A stretch of 64,000 bases of DNA, taken from contig NZ_VULQ01000007.1 in the NCBI RefSeq assembly GCF_009696575.1, positions 1 to 64,000 of the forward strand, written 5' to 3'. Of this stretch, positions 1 to 7,743 are shown in pieces (position 1 is the first letter of the stretch; each line of letters starts with the position of its first letter). The notes under the pieces were generated by a model. The model saw only the letters and a program-made list of their open reading frames with translations. It had not been told where the DNA came from and did no database searches. The stretch is from Anaerococcus porci (GTDB lineage: Bacteria > Bacillota > Clostridia > Tissierellales > Peptoniphilaceae). A program made the translations under genes and the position numbers.

Positions 1-10
1 GTAAAGAAAA

Positions 11-126
11 TATGGTGACAAAAGCAGAAGGGATACACCTGTATCCATACCGAACACAGAAGTTAAGCCTTCTAACGCCGATGGTACTCGGAGGGAGACC
101 TCCCGGGAGATTAGGAAGTTGCCAAA
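11..126 (+). rRNA. rrf: 5S ribosomal RNA
   Basis: The terminal helix is visible: TGGTGAC near the 5' end (13-19) pairs with GTTGCCA (118-124). The conserved interior segments CCGAACACAGAAGTTAAGC and GATGGTACT are present. It is followed directly by a tRNA array, so this is the tail of an rRNA operon whose 16S and 23S genes would lie to the left of the window. Confidence 0.95.
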
Positions 127-221
127 CTTAGAAGTTTTTGTGAAGAATAATTCTTCACAAAAACCCATAAGATAATTTGACAAAAGTCAATACATATTTT
201 ATAATTATATATATTGCATGT

Positions 222-296
222 GCTTAGGTAGCTCAATGGTGGAGCACCCGGCTGTTAACCGGTAGGTTGTGGGTTCGAGCCCCACCCTGAGCGCCA
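222..296 (+). tRNA. tRNA-Asn (GTT)
   Basis: Full cloverleaf with acceptor GCTTAGG pairing with CCTGAGC and encoded CCA. The anticodon loop CTGTTAA gives anticodon GTT. First tRNA of the array after 5S. Confidence 0.95.
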
Positions 297-305
297 TTTA
301 AAACC

Positions 306-337
306 CGTCCGGTTCCTGAAGGATTCGTGCGGAGCAC
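306..337 (+). repeat. tRNA-spacer repeat, copy 1
   Basis: This 32-bp spacer block begins CGTCCGGTTCCTGAAGGATT and ends GCGGAGCAC. A diverged copy lies in another spacer at 773-804, with the same ends and only a few substitutions or single-base indels. It is outside either tRNA body. Its role is unknown; it may be an RNA-processing signal or a remnant of array duplication. Confidence 0.6.
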
Positions 338-354
338 TCGCTTTAGCGAGATAA

Positions 355-443
355 GCCGGGGTGGCGGAACTGGCAGACGCACAGGACTTAAAATCCTGCG
401 GTGGTCAAACACCGTATCGGTTCGATTCCGATTCTCGGCACCA
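355..443 (+). tRNA. tRNA-Leu (TAA)
   Basis: Class II tRNA with a long variable arm. Acceptor GCCGGGG pairs with TCTCGGC with G-T wobbles. Loop CTTAAAA gives anticodon TAA; CCA is encoded. Confidence 0.95.
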
Positions 444-447
444 ATAT

Positions 448-524
448 CGCGGGATGGAGCAGCTTGGTGGCTCGTCGGGCTCATAACCCGGAGGTCGTAG
501 GTTCAAATCCTACTCCCGCAACCA
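448..524 (+). tRNA. initiator tRNA-fMet (CAT)
   Basis: Anticodon loop CTCATAA. The 5' base C faces A at position 72 (an unpaired 1:72), and three G-C pairs close the anticodon stem (GGG/CCC); both are hallmarks of initiator tRNA. CCA is encoded. Confidence 0.95.
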
Positions 525-547
525 ATTAATTACTCTAAATATAATAA

Positions 548-622
548 GGCCCTATGGTCAAGCGGTTAAGACACCACCCTTTCACGGTGGTATCCCGGGT
601 TCGAATCCCGGTAGGGTCACCA
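548..622 (+). tRNA. tRNA-Glu (TTC)
   Basis: Acceptor GGCCCTA pairs with TAGGGTC. Loop CTTTCAC gives anticodon TTC; CCA is encoded. Confidence 0.95.
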
Positions 623-686
623 TTTTTAAATTTATCAATTCTAGTTTATTAATTAAAATCATGTATTAGATTTTTGATAATTTTTT

Positions 687-762
687 GGAAGTATAGCTCA
701 GTTGGGAGAGCATCTGCCTTACAAGCAGGGGGTCACAGGTTCGAGCCCTGTTACTTCCACCA
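687..762 (+). tRNA. tRNA-Val (TAC)
   Basis: Acceptor GGAAGTA pairs with TACTTCC. Loop CTTACAA gives anticodon TAC; CCA is encoded. Confidence 0.95.
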
Positions 763-772
763 TTAAACAAGT

Positions 773-804
773 CGTCCGGTTCTGAGAAGATTCGAGCGGA
801 GTAC
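773..804 (+). repeat. tRNA-spacer repeat, copy 2
   Basis: Starts CGTCCGGTTCTGAGAAGATT and ends GCGGAGTAC. It is the diverged partner of the block at 306-337, again sitting between two tRNA genes (Val and Asp). Confidence 0.6.
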
Positions 805-828
805 AAATTTAGCAAAGCTAGATTTTCT

Positions 829-905
829 GGCTTAGTAGTTCAGCTGGTTAGAATGCCGCCCTGTCACGGCGGAGGTCGTGGGTTCGAGTCCCATCTAAGT
901 CGCCA
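829..905 (+). tRNA. tRNA-Asp (GTC)
   Basis: Loop CTGTCAC gives anticodon GTC; acceptor GGCTTAG pairs with CTAAGTC; CCA is encoded. Confidence 0.95.
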
Positions 906-971
906 AAAGTCCTTTAAGCATTTATTGCTATAAAAGGATAAAGCCTTTGGATTTCAAAAGAGATCCAATGT

Positions 972-1047
972 GCTGATGTAGCTCAATTGGTAGAGCAATT
1001 GATTTGTAATCAATAGGTTGTAGGTTCAAGTCCTATCATCAGCTCCA
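972..1047 (+). tRNA. tRNA-Thr (TGT)
   Basis: Loop TTTGTAA gives anticodon TGT; acceptor GCTGATG pairs with CATCAGC; CCA is encoded. Confidence 0.95.
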
Positions 1048-1122
1048 ATTTTATTGTGATTCAATAAAATAAAAAATGGTGTAAACCATTATATTTACTT
1101 ATTTTTAAGAAATACAAATTTT

Positions 1123-1208
1123 GGGGAAGTTCCAGAGTTGGCCAAATGGGACGGACTGTAAATCCGTTAGCTTTGCTTTCAGTGGTTCGAATCCGCTCTT
1201 CCCCACCA
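1123..1208 (+). tRNA. tRNA-Tyr (GTA)
   Basis: Class II tRNA with a long variable arm. Loop CTGTAAA gives anticodon GTA; CCA is encoded. Confidence 0.95.
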
Positions 1209-1212
1209 ATTT

Positions 1213-1286
1213 GCGGGTGTAGCTCAGTGGTAGAGCCCCAGCCTTCCAAGCTGGTTGCGAGGGTCCGATTCCCTTCACCCGCTCCA
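1213..1286 (+). tRNA. tRNA-Gly (TCC)
   Basis: Loop CTTCCAA gives anticodon TCC; acceptor GCGGGTG pairs with CACCCGC; CCA is encoded. Confidence 0.95.
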
Positions 1287-1289
1287 TAT

Positions 1290-1366
1290 GCGCCTGTAGC
1301 TCAGTTGGATAGAGCAACGGACTTCTAATCCGTGTGTCGGAGGTTCGAATCCTCCCAGGCGCGCCA
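1290..1366 (+). tRNA. tRNA-Arg (TCT)
   Basis: Loop CTTCTAA gives anticodon TCT; acceptor GCGCCTG pairs with CAGGCGC; CCA is encoded. Confidence 0.95.
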
Positions 1367-1371
1367 CATGT

Positions 1372-1447
1372 TGGGATATAGCCAAGTCGGTAAGGCACCA
1401 GACTTTGACTCTGGTATGCGTAGGTTCGAGTCCTGCTATCCCAGCCA
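1372..1447 (+). tRNA. tRNA-Gln (TTG)
   Basis: Loop CTTTGAC gives anticodon TTG; acceptor TGGGATA pairs with TATCCCA; CCA is encoded. Confidence 0.95.
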
Positions 1448-1450
1448 TAT

Positions 1451-1526
1451 GATCCATTAGCTCAGTCGGTAGAGCACTTGACTTTTAATCAAGGTGTCCG
1501 GAGTTCGAATCTCCGATGGGTCACCA
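1451..1526 (+). tRNA. tRNA-Lys (TTT), copy 1
   Basis: Loop CTTTTAA gives anticodon TTT; acceptor GATCCAT pairs with ATGGGTC; CCA is encoded. Identical to the copy at 1622-1697. Confidence 0.95.
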
Positions 1527-1621
1527 TTAACATTTTTTATAATATGTAATTAGTTTAGTGGTTATACTGGCAAAGCTAAATAGGCGATAAAGGCAATCTT
1601 TAGCCACTGTATTTCTAGATT

Positions 1622-1697
1622 GATCCATTAGCTCAGTCGGTAGAGCACTTGACTTTTAATCAAGGTGTCCGGAGTTCGAATCTCCGATGGGTCACCA
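1622..1697 (+). tRNA. tRNA-Lys (TTT), copy 2
   Basis: Base-for-base identical to the tRNA-Lys at 1451-1526, separated from it by a 95-bp spacer; a recent local duplication or gene conversion. Confidence 0.95.
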
Positions 1698-1703
1698 AAA
1701 TAT

Positions 1704-1794
1704 GGAGAGGTACCGAAGCGGTCATAACGGGGCGGTCTTGAAAACCGTTAGAGTCTTACGGCTCACAAGGGTTCGAATCCCTTCCTCTCCGCCA
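1704..1794 (+). tRNA. tRNA-Ser (TGA)
   Basis: Class II tRNA. Loop CTTGAAA gives anticodon TGA; acceptor GGAGAGG pairs with CCTCTCC; CCA is encoded. Confidence 0.95.
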
Positions 1795-1819
1795 ATATTT
1801 TAAGCCTTAATTGGCTTTT

Positions 1820-1913
1820 GGAGAAGTACTCAAGTGGCTGAAGAGGCTCCCCTGCTAAGGGAGTAGATCCTTTCAAAAGGGATGCGAGGGTTCAAATCCC
1901 TCCTTCTCCGCCA
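1820..1913 (+). tRNA. tRNA-Ser (GCT)
   Basis: Class II tRNA. Loop CTGCTAA gives anticodon GCT; acceptor GGAGAAG pairs with CTTCTCC; CCA is encoded. Confidence 0.95.
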
Positions 1914-1916
1914 TAT

Positions 1917-1992
1917 GCCCAGATAGCTCAGTCGGTAGAGCAGGGGACTGAAAATCCCCGTGTCGGTGGTTCGATTCCGCCTCTGGGCACCA
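1917..1992 (+). tRNA. tRNA-Phe (GAA)
   Basis: Loop CTGAAAA gives anticodon GAA; acceptor GCCCAGA pairs with TCTGGGC; CCA is encoded. Confidence 0.95.
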
Positions 1993-2055
1993 AACAAGCC
2001 TACTCGGCTTCTGGAAAACTCTTTATGTAATCTTAAGGATAATGGGAGTTTAAGT

Positions 2056-2131
2056 AGGGGTTTAGTTCAGTTGGTAGAACGTCGGTCTCCAAAACCGGAT
2101 GTCACGGGTTCAAGTCCTGTAACCCCTGCCA
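2056..2131 (+). tRNA. tRNA-Trp (CCA)
   Basis: Loop CTCCAAA gives anticodon CCA; acceptor AGGGGTT pairs with AACCCCT; 3' CCA is encoded. Confidence 0.95.
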
Positions 2132-2147
2132 TTTTATATTTTAATAT

Positions 2148-2224
<77 letters not shown>

Positions 2225-2248
2225 TAAATGAATCTTATAGATTTATTT

Positions 2249-2325
2249 GGGCCTCTAGCTCAGTCGGTTAGAGCGCCCGGCTCATAACCGGTAGGTCCAG
2301 GGTTCGAGTCCCTGGAGGCCCACCA
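2249..2325 (+). tRNA. tRNA with CAT anticodon (elongator Met or Ile2)
   Basis: Loop CTCATAA gives anticodon CAT, and the fully paired acceptor (GGGCCTC/GAGGCCC) excludes the initiator. From sequence alone I cannot separate elongator Met from a lysidine-modified Ile2 that reads AUA. Last gene of the array. Confidence 0.9.
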
Positions 2326-2329
2326 TACT

Positions 2330-2360
2330 AACACCAATCATTTTTGATTGGTGTTTTTTA
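2330..2360 (+). terminator. terminator of the tRNA array
   Basis: AACACCAATCA pairs with TGATTGGTGTT around a short T loop and is followed by a T run. Confidence 0.85.
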
Positions 2361-2697
2361 TATGTAATAATTCAAATTCTACAATAGTTTTGAATATATA
2401 AGTATTTAAAATCAGTACTTTGCAACTTAATGAAATATTTTATATTTTTTATAATGGCAAATATATAAAATTTGCAATGAATAATTTCTCTTAGATGAAA
2501 AGATTAGAAATTTTACTAAAAATCATGATATAGATTTTAGGAAAATAAGATTTAGATGAATAACTGAATCAATATAAATTTTATATTAGCTTATTATCTT
2601 TTGCTAATATATTTTATCTTTGTAATTTTAAAAATATTACTAATATTTAACATTATTTAAGTTATTTTTAATTTTAAACGTTAATAATTAAATTAAT
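2361..2697. other. AT-rich intergenic stretch
   Basis: No open frame of useful length. A short stretch near 2490-2560 reads like decayed coding sequence, but I cannot assign a family to it. The promoter of the next gene lies at its right end. Confidence 0.4.
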
Positions 2698-2726
2698 TTA
2701 ACATGACATACTATTTATGATAAAAT
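2698..2726 (+). promoter_or_regulatory. sigma-A promoter for the AGCS symporter
   Basis: TTAACA (2698-2703), 17-bp spacer, TAAAAT (2721-2726), about 30 bp before the start codon. Confidence 0.6.
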
Positions 2727-2755
2727 TTAAACATATTTAATATTAGGAGAAAATA

Positions 2756-4069
2756 ATGGAAAACTTAAATAATATTGTTGGAATTTTAAATTCCTTTGTA
2801 AGAGATTGGATTTTGGTTTTATTTCTATCTTCTATAGGAATTTACTTCACTTTCAAAACAAGATTTGTTCAATTTAGAAAATTTAAGACAGCTTTTATCG
2901 AAGCTTTTGGTGGAATGTTTCGACAAAATGATGAAGGAATTTCACCTGTTAAGGCCCTTTCGGTTGCTATAGCAGGTCAGGTTGGGACAGGAAATATAGC
3001 AGGTGTTGCAACTTGCATTGTAACAGGAGGGCCGGGGTCTATATTTTGGATGTGGGTAATGTCTATTTTTGGTATGGCTACGATTTATGCTGAAAGTGTC
3101 CTATCCCAAAAGTTTAATGAAAAACTTCCAGATGGAAGCTTAATTGGTGGTCCTTCATATTACATAATGAAAGGTATAAAAAATAAGAGATTGGCTAAGT
3201 TACTATCAAGGTCTTTTTCAATTTTATTAATAATAGCCTTAGGATTTTTTGGAAATATGACACAAGCAAATTCTATAGCTTCATCTATCCATGCTATAAA
3301 TAATAATATCCCTTTGATTTTAATTGGGATTCTTATAGCCATAGTCTCTTTTGTTGTCCTTATAGGTGGAATTAATAGAATATCAAATTTTGCCCAACTT
3401 TTAGTTCCTTTTATGGCTATTTTGTATATAGTATTTTCTATCATAATACTCTTTAAGTATAAGGAAAATATCCTGCCTTCATTTAAGCTTATTTTCACCT
3501 CAGCTTTTGGATATAAACAAGCTTTGGGTGGACTTATGGGAATTTCTATGAAAAAGGCAATCTCTATTGGGGTTGCTAGGGGACTTTTTTCAAATGAAGC
3601 TGGTATGGGAACTACAGCCCATGCTCATGGATCTGCCAATGCAAAAAACGCTTATAGTCAAGGTTATATCGCTATGTTTGGTGTTTTTGTTGATACTATA
3701 ATAATCTGTTCAGCAACTGCTTTAATAATATTAGTTACAGGAGTATATAAAGAAGATTTAAATGGAGCTGTCCTTACTCAAAGGGCTTTTGAATTGAGTT
3801 TTGGACCCTTTGGAAAGGTAATGCTTGCCATAGCACTTACATTTTTTGCCTTTACAACAATTGTAGCTTGGTATTATTTCGCAGAGAGTAACTATAAATT
3901 TTTATTTGGTGAAAAAAACATCAATATATTTAGGGCTATATTCATATCCTTTATAATTACAGGTTCTTTTCTTAAAATTAACCTTGTATGGAATTTATCA
4001 GACCTTTTTAACTCCCTTATGGTAATACCAAATATTATAGCCTTATTCCTATTAAGGGATAGGGTATAA
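2756..4069 (+). CDS. alanine/glycine:cation symporter (AGCS family), copy 1
   Basis: Inner-membrane sodium- (or proton-) coupled importer for alanine or glycine. The 437 residues form about ten hydrophobic helices. The family signature region around residues 70-110 (GQVGTGNIAGVATCIVTGG followed by FWMWV) and the GLFSNEAGMGTTAHAHG segment are clear. Length is normal for AGCS. The start has a good ribosome site (TAGGAGA) and its own promoter. It is monocistronic, followed by about 200 bp of intergenic DNA. A second, diverged family member lies at 34324. The exact amino-acid substrate cannot be read from sequence. Confidence 0.9.
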   Translation: MENLNNIVGILNSFVRDWILVLFLSSIGIYFTFKTRFVQFRKFKTAFIEAFGGMFRQNDEGISPVKALSVAIAGQVGTGNIAGVATCIVTGGPGSIFWMWVMSIFGMATIYAESVLSQKFNEKLPDGSLIGGPSYYIMKGIKNKRLAKLLSRSFSILLIIALGFFGNMTQANSIASSIHAINNNIPLILIGILIAIVSFVVLIGGINRISNFAQLLVPFMAILYIVFSIIILFKYKENILPSFKLIFTSAFGYKQALGGLMGISMKKAISIGVARGLFSNEAGMGTTAHAHGSANAKNAYSQGYIAMFGVFVDTIIICSATALIILVTGVYKEDLNGAVLTQRAFELSFGPFGKVMLAIALTFFAFTTIVAWYYFAESNYKFLFGEKNINIFRAIFISFIITGSFLKINLVWNLSDLFNSLMVIPNIIALFLLRDRV

Positions 4070-4133
4070 GAATTCATTTTTTTTACTTTAATAATAACTT
4101 AAATAATTTTATCAAATTTTTCTAATATTAATG

Positions 4134-4183
4134 CTAAGTTTATAATATTCTATAAATCTACTTAGTAAATATTATAAACTTAG
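4134..4183. promoter_or_regulatory. perfect 16-bp inverted repeat upstream of the bacteriocin-like locus
   Basis: CTAAGTTTATAATATT (4134-4149) and its exact reverse complement AATATTATAAACTTAG (4168-4183) are separated by 18 bp. A partial third copy of the right arm (TTATAAACTAA, 4226-4236) overlaps the likely promoter of the 4282 gene. There is no T run after the right arm, so operator-like sites are more likely than a terminator. The regulator encoded at 5284 is the obvious candidate to bind here; this is inference. Confidence 0.55.
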
Positions 4184-4281
4184 AAAAAACATACACAAAT
4201 GATAGTTGTATGAAAATGAATTGTGTTATAAACTAAACATAAGATAGTTAGGTTATTCTATGGAAGCTTAAGGAGGATAAG

Positions 4282-4569
4282 ATGGATAAGAAAAATACTA
4301 ATTTATCAAAATACTTTTCTTACTTGCCGCTAGCTGGTTCTATAGTTGCTGTACTTATTAGCGTTTTATTTTATGTATTGATGGGAAAAAAATTTCAAAC
4401 CGAATATTTAATAAAACCTATAATCTACTTTGCTATATTTACAGTAATTGGTTTGTTTGGGACAAAGTATTTAGAAGATGAAATACTGGTTAAAAATAAA
4501 AATCTTATTATTATACTCATAATAGTATTTTTGATAATTCAAGTATTAGCTTACTTAAAAATTATATAG
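4282..4569 (+). CDS. small three-helix membrane protein, candidate immunity protein
   Basis: A 95-residue protein with three predicted membrane helices (about residues 14-34, 45-60 and 74-93) joined by short charged loops. I recognise no family. It starts after a strong AAGGAGGA site and ends 9 bp before the secreted bacteriocin-like protein at 4579, so the two are almost certainly co-transcribed. Small multi-helix membrane proteins next to bacteriocin genes often give self-immunity, which is the suggested role here. That role is inferred from position and shape only. Confidence 0.6.
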   Translation: MDKKNTNLSKYFSYLPLAGSIVAVLISVLFYVLMGKKFQTEYLIKPIIYFAIFTVIGLFGTKYLEDEILVKNKNLIIILIIVFLIIQVLAYLKII

Positions 4570-4578
4570 GAGAACAAT

Positions 4579-5202
4579 ATGTTAAAAAAAGTGATAGCAG
4601 TTTCAATTTCAATATTAATGATCTTAAGTGGTATTAGACCTTCATTAGCTAGTGAAGAGAGTAAAACTTTTGATGAAATAGTTGAATCTACATTAAAAGA
4701 TAATAATTTAGATTATAAATCAGAAAAGTACGATTTGAGTAATGATGATTGGGAAATAATAAATAAAGAGTTATCTTATAGTGGATACCTTAATAAAATA
4801 GATAAGAATAACTACAAAGAATTTAATAATTCAAAATTAGTACCAGTAAAAGTTGAATCTAAAGAATATGATAAGGCTATCATATTACCAATTTACTATG
4901 AAAATAACAATTCTAAATTATTTACACAAGTAGTATATATTCCTGATCAAAAAATCGTTTTATCAGTAGCTTCTGCTGAGCTAGATGAAAATGAAGAACT
5001 AAATGAATTTTTTGCATATAATAATATATCTTATTTCAGAGAAATAAGATATTCTCTTCCAAAATTTGTATGTGATTTGGGAGGAGCCGTAGCATGTGCA
5101 ACCTTCTGTGGAGGAGTAGGAGCGGCGTTTCCAGTATTCGGTGTAGCATGTTCAATAATATGTGGACCTGCATTTGGATATGCTTGTGATGGTGTAGAAT
5201 AA
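4579..5202 (+). CDS. secreted Cys-rich C-terminal peptide precursor, halocin C8-like bacteriocin candidate
   Basis: A 207-residue precursor. Residues 1-25 are a classic signal peptide (Lys-Lys, long hydrophobic core, SLASEES cleavage region). Residues 26-160 form a charged leader or immunity-like domain. The last 43 residues change character: six Cys (165, 173, 177, 191, 195, 203) in a small, hydrophobic Gly/Ala/Val context with two CxxxC pairs. A signal peptide, a long acidic middle and a compact Cys-rich hydrophobic tail is the architecture of halocin C8-type bacteriocins, in which the tail is released as the toxin. There is no dedicated processing enzyme or ABC exporter next door, in line with Sec export. 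The flanking genes (membrane protein, HTH-TPR regulator) support an antimicrobial or signalling locus. Family assignment is by pattern only. Confidence 0.6.
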   Translation: MLKKVIAVSISILMILSGIRPSLASEESKTFDEIVESTLKDNNLDYKSEKYDLSNDDWEIINKELSYSGYLNKIDKNNYKEFNNSKLVPVKVESKEYDKAIILPIYYENNNSKLFTQVVYIPDQKIVLSVASAELDENEELNEFFAYNNISYFREIRYSLPKFVCDLGGAVACATFCGGVGAAFPVFGVACSIICGPAFGYACDGVE

Positions 5203-5235
5203 TACACTATTTTAAGCTTCCATATTTTAATAATT

Positions 5236-5267
5236 AGAGCTGTTATATTTATAGCAGTTCTTTTTTA
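5236..5267 (+). terminator. terminator after the bacteriocin-like gene
   Basis: AGAGCTGTTATA and TATAGCAGTTCT form an imperfect stem followed by six T. It separates the 4282-5202 pair from the regulator gene. Confidence 0.65.
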
Positions 5268-5283
5268 ATACAAGGAGATTATC

Positions 5284-6186
5284 ATGAACGATTATAGTTT
5301 TATAGGTAAAGAAATTAAAAATATTAGAAAATATCAAAATATGACTCAAAAAGAATTAGCAGATAGTTCAAATATTAGTGAACAAACTTTAAGAAGATGT
5401 GAGCAAGGTAAAATAGATACTAAATTAACTACCCTAGCAAATATACTAGATGCCTTAAATATCAGTGTTAGAAAATTGTTTTTAGATACAAATGGCTCCA
5501 AATTGCATGAAATAAATAATCTTTTTATTGAATTAAACTATAATTTAAATTGTAACTATTTAAAAAAAGTATCAGATATCTATGAAAATGTGAAATCTAT
5601 TGACCTTGATAAGTTTGCACCTTATATACAAGTAGAGATTAATGCTAATTTAAAATTTTATGAAGCCTTATTTTTAGAGTTGTGTGAAAAAGAATATAAA
5701 CTTGCTTTAGTTAAATATGAAGAATCTATTGAAATATATATTAAGAATTACGATATAAATAAGTTTGAAAGTTTTAATTATAATCAAAGATCACTGCATG
5801 TTCTAATTAAGATAGCAGATTTAATGACAAAAATGAATTATAATATTAACAAATCTAATGAGATTTTATGTTTTGTATATGATATTTTAGGAGATGATTC
5901 TGTTACATCAAATTATTTAATGTATATTTTAGCTATTAATAATTACATGAGTAAAAATTATGAAAAATCCTTAGAATATACAATAAAGGGAATTGATAAT
6001 TCTAAAAGATTGTTTGATATGAAATATTTAGATCTTTTGTTTCATATATTATCTAAAATATATTATAAGATTGATAAATATGGTTTAGCCAAACATTATG
6101 AAGAAAAAGCAGATATACTATCTAAGGTGATTTGTGATTCAAGAGATAGGTTAGATTACTTAGACAAACATCTGGAAAGTAATTAA
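5284..6186 (+). CDS. XRE-type HTH regulator with TPR-like C-terminal domain (RRNPP-like)
   Basis: Cytoplasmic transcription regulator of 300 residues. Residues 6-66 are a Cro/C1 helix-turn-helix (IGKEIKNIRKYQNMTQKELA, then SNISEQTLRRCEQG). The rest is all-helical with repeated YEEA/KALEYxxKGI-type helices, as in the TPR domains of PlcR and Rgg-type peptide-sensing regulators. It lies just downstream of a secreted peptide gene, which is typical of quorum-sensing pairs. It may bind the inverted repeat at 4134-4183. Binding of a peptide is inference. Confidence 0.75.
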   Translation: MNDYSFIGKEIKNIRKYQNMTQKELADSSNISEQTLRRCEQGKIDTKLTTLANILDALNISVRKLFLDTNGSKLHEINNLFIELNYNLNCNYLKKVSDIYENVKSIDLDKFAPYIQVEINANLKFYEALFLELCEKEYKLALVKYEESIEIYIKNYDINKFESFNYNQRSLHVLIKIADLMTKMNYNINKSNEILCFVYDILGDDSVTSNYLMYILAINNYMSKNYEKSLEYTIKGIDNSKRLFDMKYLDLLFHILSKIYYKIDKYGLAKHYEEKADILSKVICDSRDRLDYLDKHLESN

Positions 6187-6310
6187 ATTTTTAAAAAAAG
6201 ACAATCATATACTAAAATAGTTTTTTTGAAAAAGTTTTTTAAAGTAACTTATTATATTTAAAAAATATTTTGCCCAACCTGTATCATATATCTGATCAGA
6301 CTTTATTACT

Positions 6311-6338
6311 TTGATTTTTACTTAAGATATTATACAAT
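6311..6338 (+). promoter_or_regulatory. promoter for trkA-trkH
   Basis: TTGATT, 16-bp spacer, TACAAT, about 35 bp before trkA. A perfect 10-bp palindrome TCTGATCAGA lies just upstream at 6291-6300. Confidence 0.55.
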
Positions 6339-6373
6339 AAGAACATATAAAGATAGTATCTTTAGGAGGAATT

Positions 6374-7741
6374 ATGAATATTATTATTGTGGGTGCTGGT
6401 AAGGTAGGTTCTTACCTTACAAGTCAATTATCTGATGAAGGACACAATATTTTAGTTATAGATAAAGATCAAGATGTACTAGAAAGACTTCTTTCTCAAA
6501 ATGATGTTATGGGAATTCTGGGAGATTGTAGAGACCTTGATGTATTAGATGAGGCTAATGTCGATAAATGTGATGTCTTTATAGCTATGACATTTGATGA
6601 TGATGTAAACCTTATATCATCAATTATGGCTAAGAGAAAAGGAGCAAGGTCTACTATTGTAAGACTCCGTGATCCAAGATATATAAAAGATCAAGAATTT
6701 ATGAGAAAGGCAATGGAAGTTGATAGGTTAGTAAATCCTGAGTTTTTTGCAGCAAAAGAGATTCAAAGAACCTTAAAATATACCTATGCGGTAAATGTCG
6801 AAAATTTCCTTAATTCAAAAGTCATACTTATAGAGCTTGAATTAGATAGAAATTCCAAACTTATCAATAAGTCTTTAATGGACTTGAATAAAGAAGGACT
6901 TTTGGGAAATATTATAATAGCTATTGGGGAAAAAGATGATCAAGTTGTTATACCAAATGGTAGCCATATATTAGAGGTTGGAGAGAAAATCTATGTAGCA
7001 GGTCCTAGGGAGGATATAGATAAGTTTTATAAAAGTCAAGTTGACTCTAAAAAAAATATAAAGGATGTTCTAATAATAGGTGGAGGCTCTATTGCCATTT
7101 ATCTTACAAAACTTCTACTAAAGAGAAACTTTGCTGTAACAGTTCTTGAAAATAATAAGAAAAAGGCTATTGAATTTTCTGAGTCTGTTCCTGATTGCGA
7201 TGTTATAAATGCAGATGGAACAGATCCAGAAATCCTAGATGAGGTAGGGGTTGAAAACTATGATGCAGTGGTTTCTCTTACAGGCATTGATGAGGAGAAT
7301 ATTCTTATCTCCTTACTTGCCAAAAAATGTGGTATAGAAAAAACTATAGCTAAGGTTAATAGAACCCAACTATTGAGGATAACTGGGATACTCGATGTAG
7401 ATACTACAGTAACACCTAAAAAATCTGCTTCTTTTTATGTATCAAGACTCCTAAGAAGTAAGGAAAATTCAAGGGGAGAGTCTATATCAAACCTTTATAG
7501 GCTATCTGATGATAGGGTTGAAGCAATTGATTTTACAGTTATAGAAAATTCTAAGCTAACAGGTATTAGACTTAAAGATTTAAACCTTAAGTCTAATACC
7601 CTCATAGTATGCATATCTAGAAAAGATTTGGGTGGAAAAATCGAGGTTGCAAATGGAGAATCTGTAATAAAACTTGGTGATAGAGTTATGGTTATAACCA
7701 AGCACAAGGACTTTACAGAAATAGACGATATATTGGAGTAA
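6374..7741 (+). CDS. trkA: Trk potassium uptake regulatory subunit TrkA
   Basis: Peripheral NAD(H)-binding subunit that gates the TrkH channel. Two tandem RCK_N-RCK_C units are visible in 455 residues: the first Rossmann motif GAGKVG is at residues 7-12 and the second (IGGGSIA) near residue 235, each followed by a TrkA-C domain. Length is normal for full-length bacterial TrkA. The start follows TAGGAGGA. trkH begins 2 bp after its stop, so the pair is translationally coupled. Confidence 0.92.
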   Translation: MNIIIVGAGKVGSYLTSQLSDEGHNILVIDKDQDVLERLLSQNDVMGILGDCRDLDVLDEANVDKCDVFIAMTFDDDVNLISSIMAKRKGARSTIVRLRDPRYIKDQEFMRKAMEVDRLVNPEFFAAKEIQRTLKYTYAVNVENFLNSKVILIELELDRNSKLINKSLMDLNKEGLLGNIIIAIGEKDDQVVIPNGSHILEVGEKIYVAGPREDIDKFYKSQVDSKKNIKDVLIIGGGSIAIYLTKLLLKRNFAVTVLENNKKKAIEFSESVPDCDVINADGTDPEILDEVGVENYDAVVSLTGIDEENILISLLAKKCGIEKTIAKVNRTQLLRITGILDVDTTVTPKKSASFYVSRLLRSKENSRGESISNLYRLSDDRVEAIDFTVIENSKLTGIRLKDLNLKSNTLIVCISRKDLGGKIEVANGESVIKLGDRVMVITKHKDFTEIDDILE

Positions 7742-7743
7742 TT

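Noticed and set aside
1451-1697. Two identical tRNA-Lys genes as an attachment-site duplication
   Set aside because: Full-length tRNAs with only 95 bp between and no integrase; ordinary tandem gene duplication is simpler.
6291-6300. Palindrome TCTGATCAGA before trkA as a specific operator
   Set aside because: A single 10-bp palindrome in AT-rich DNA with no second site or known regulator; too weak to call separately.
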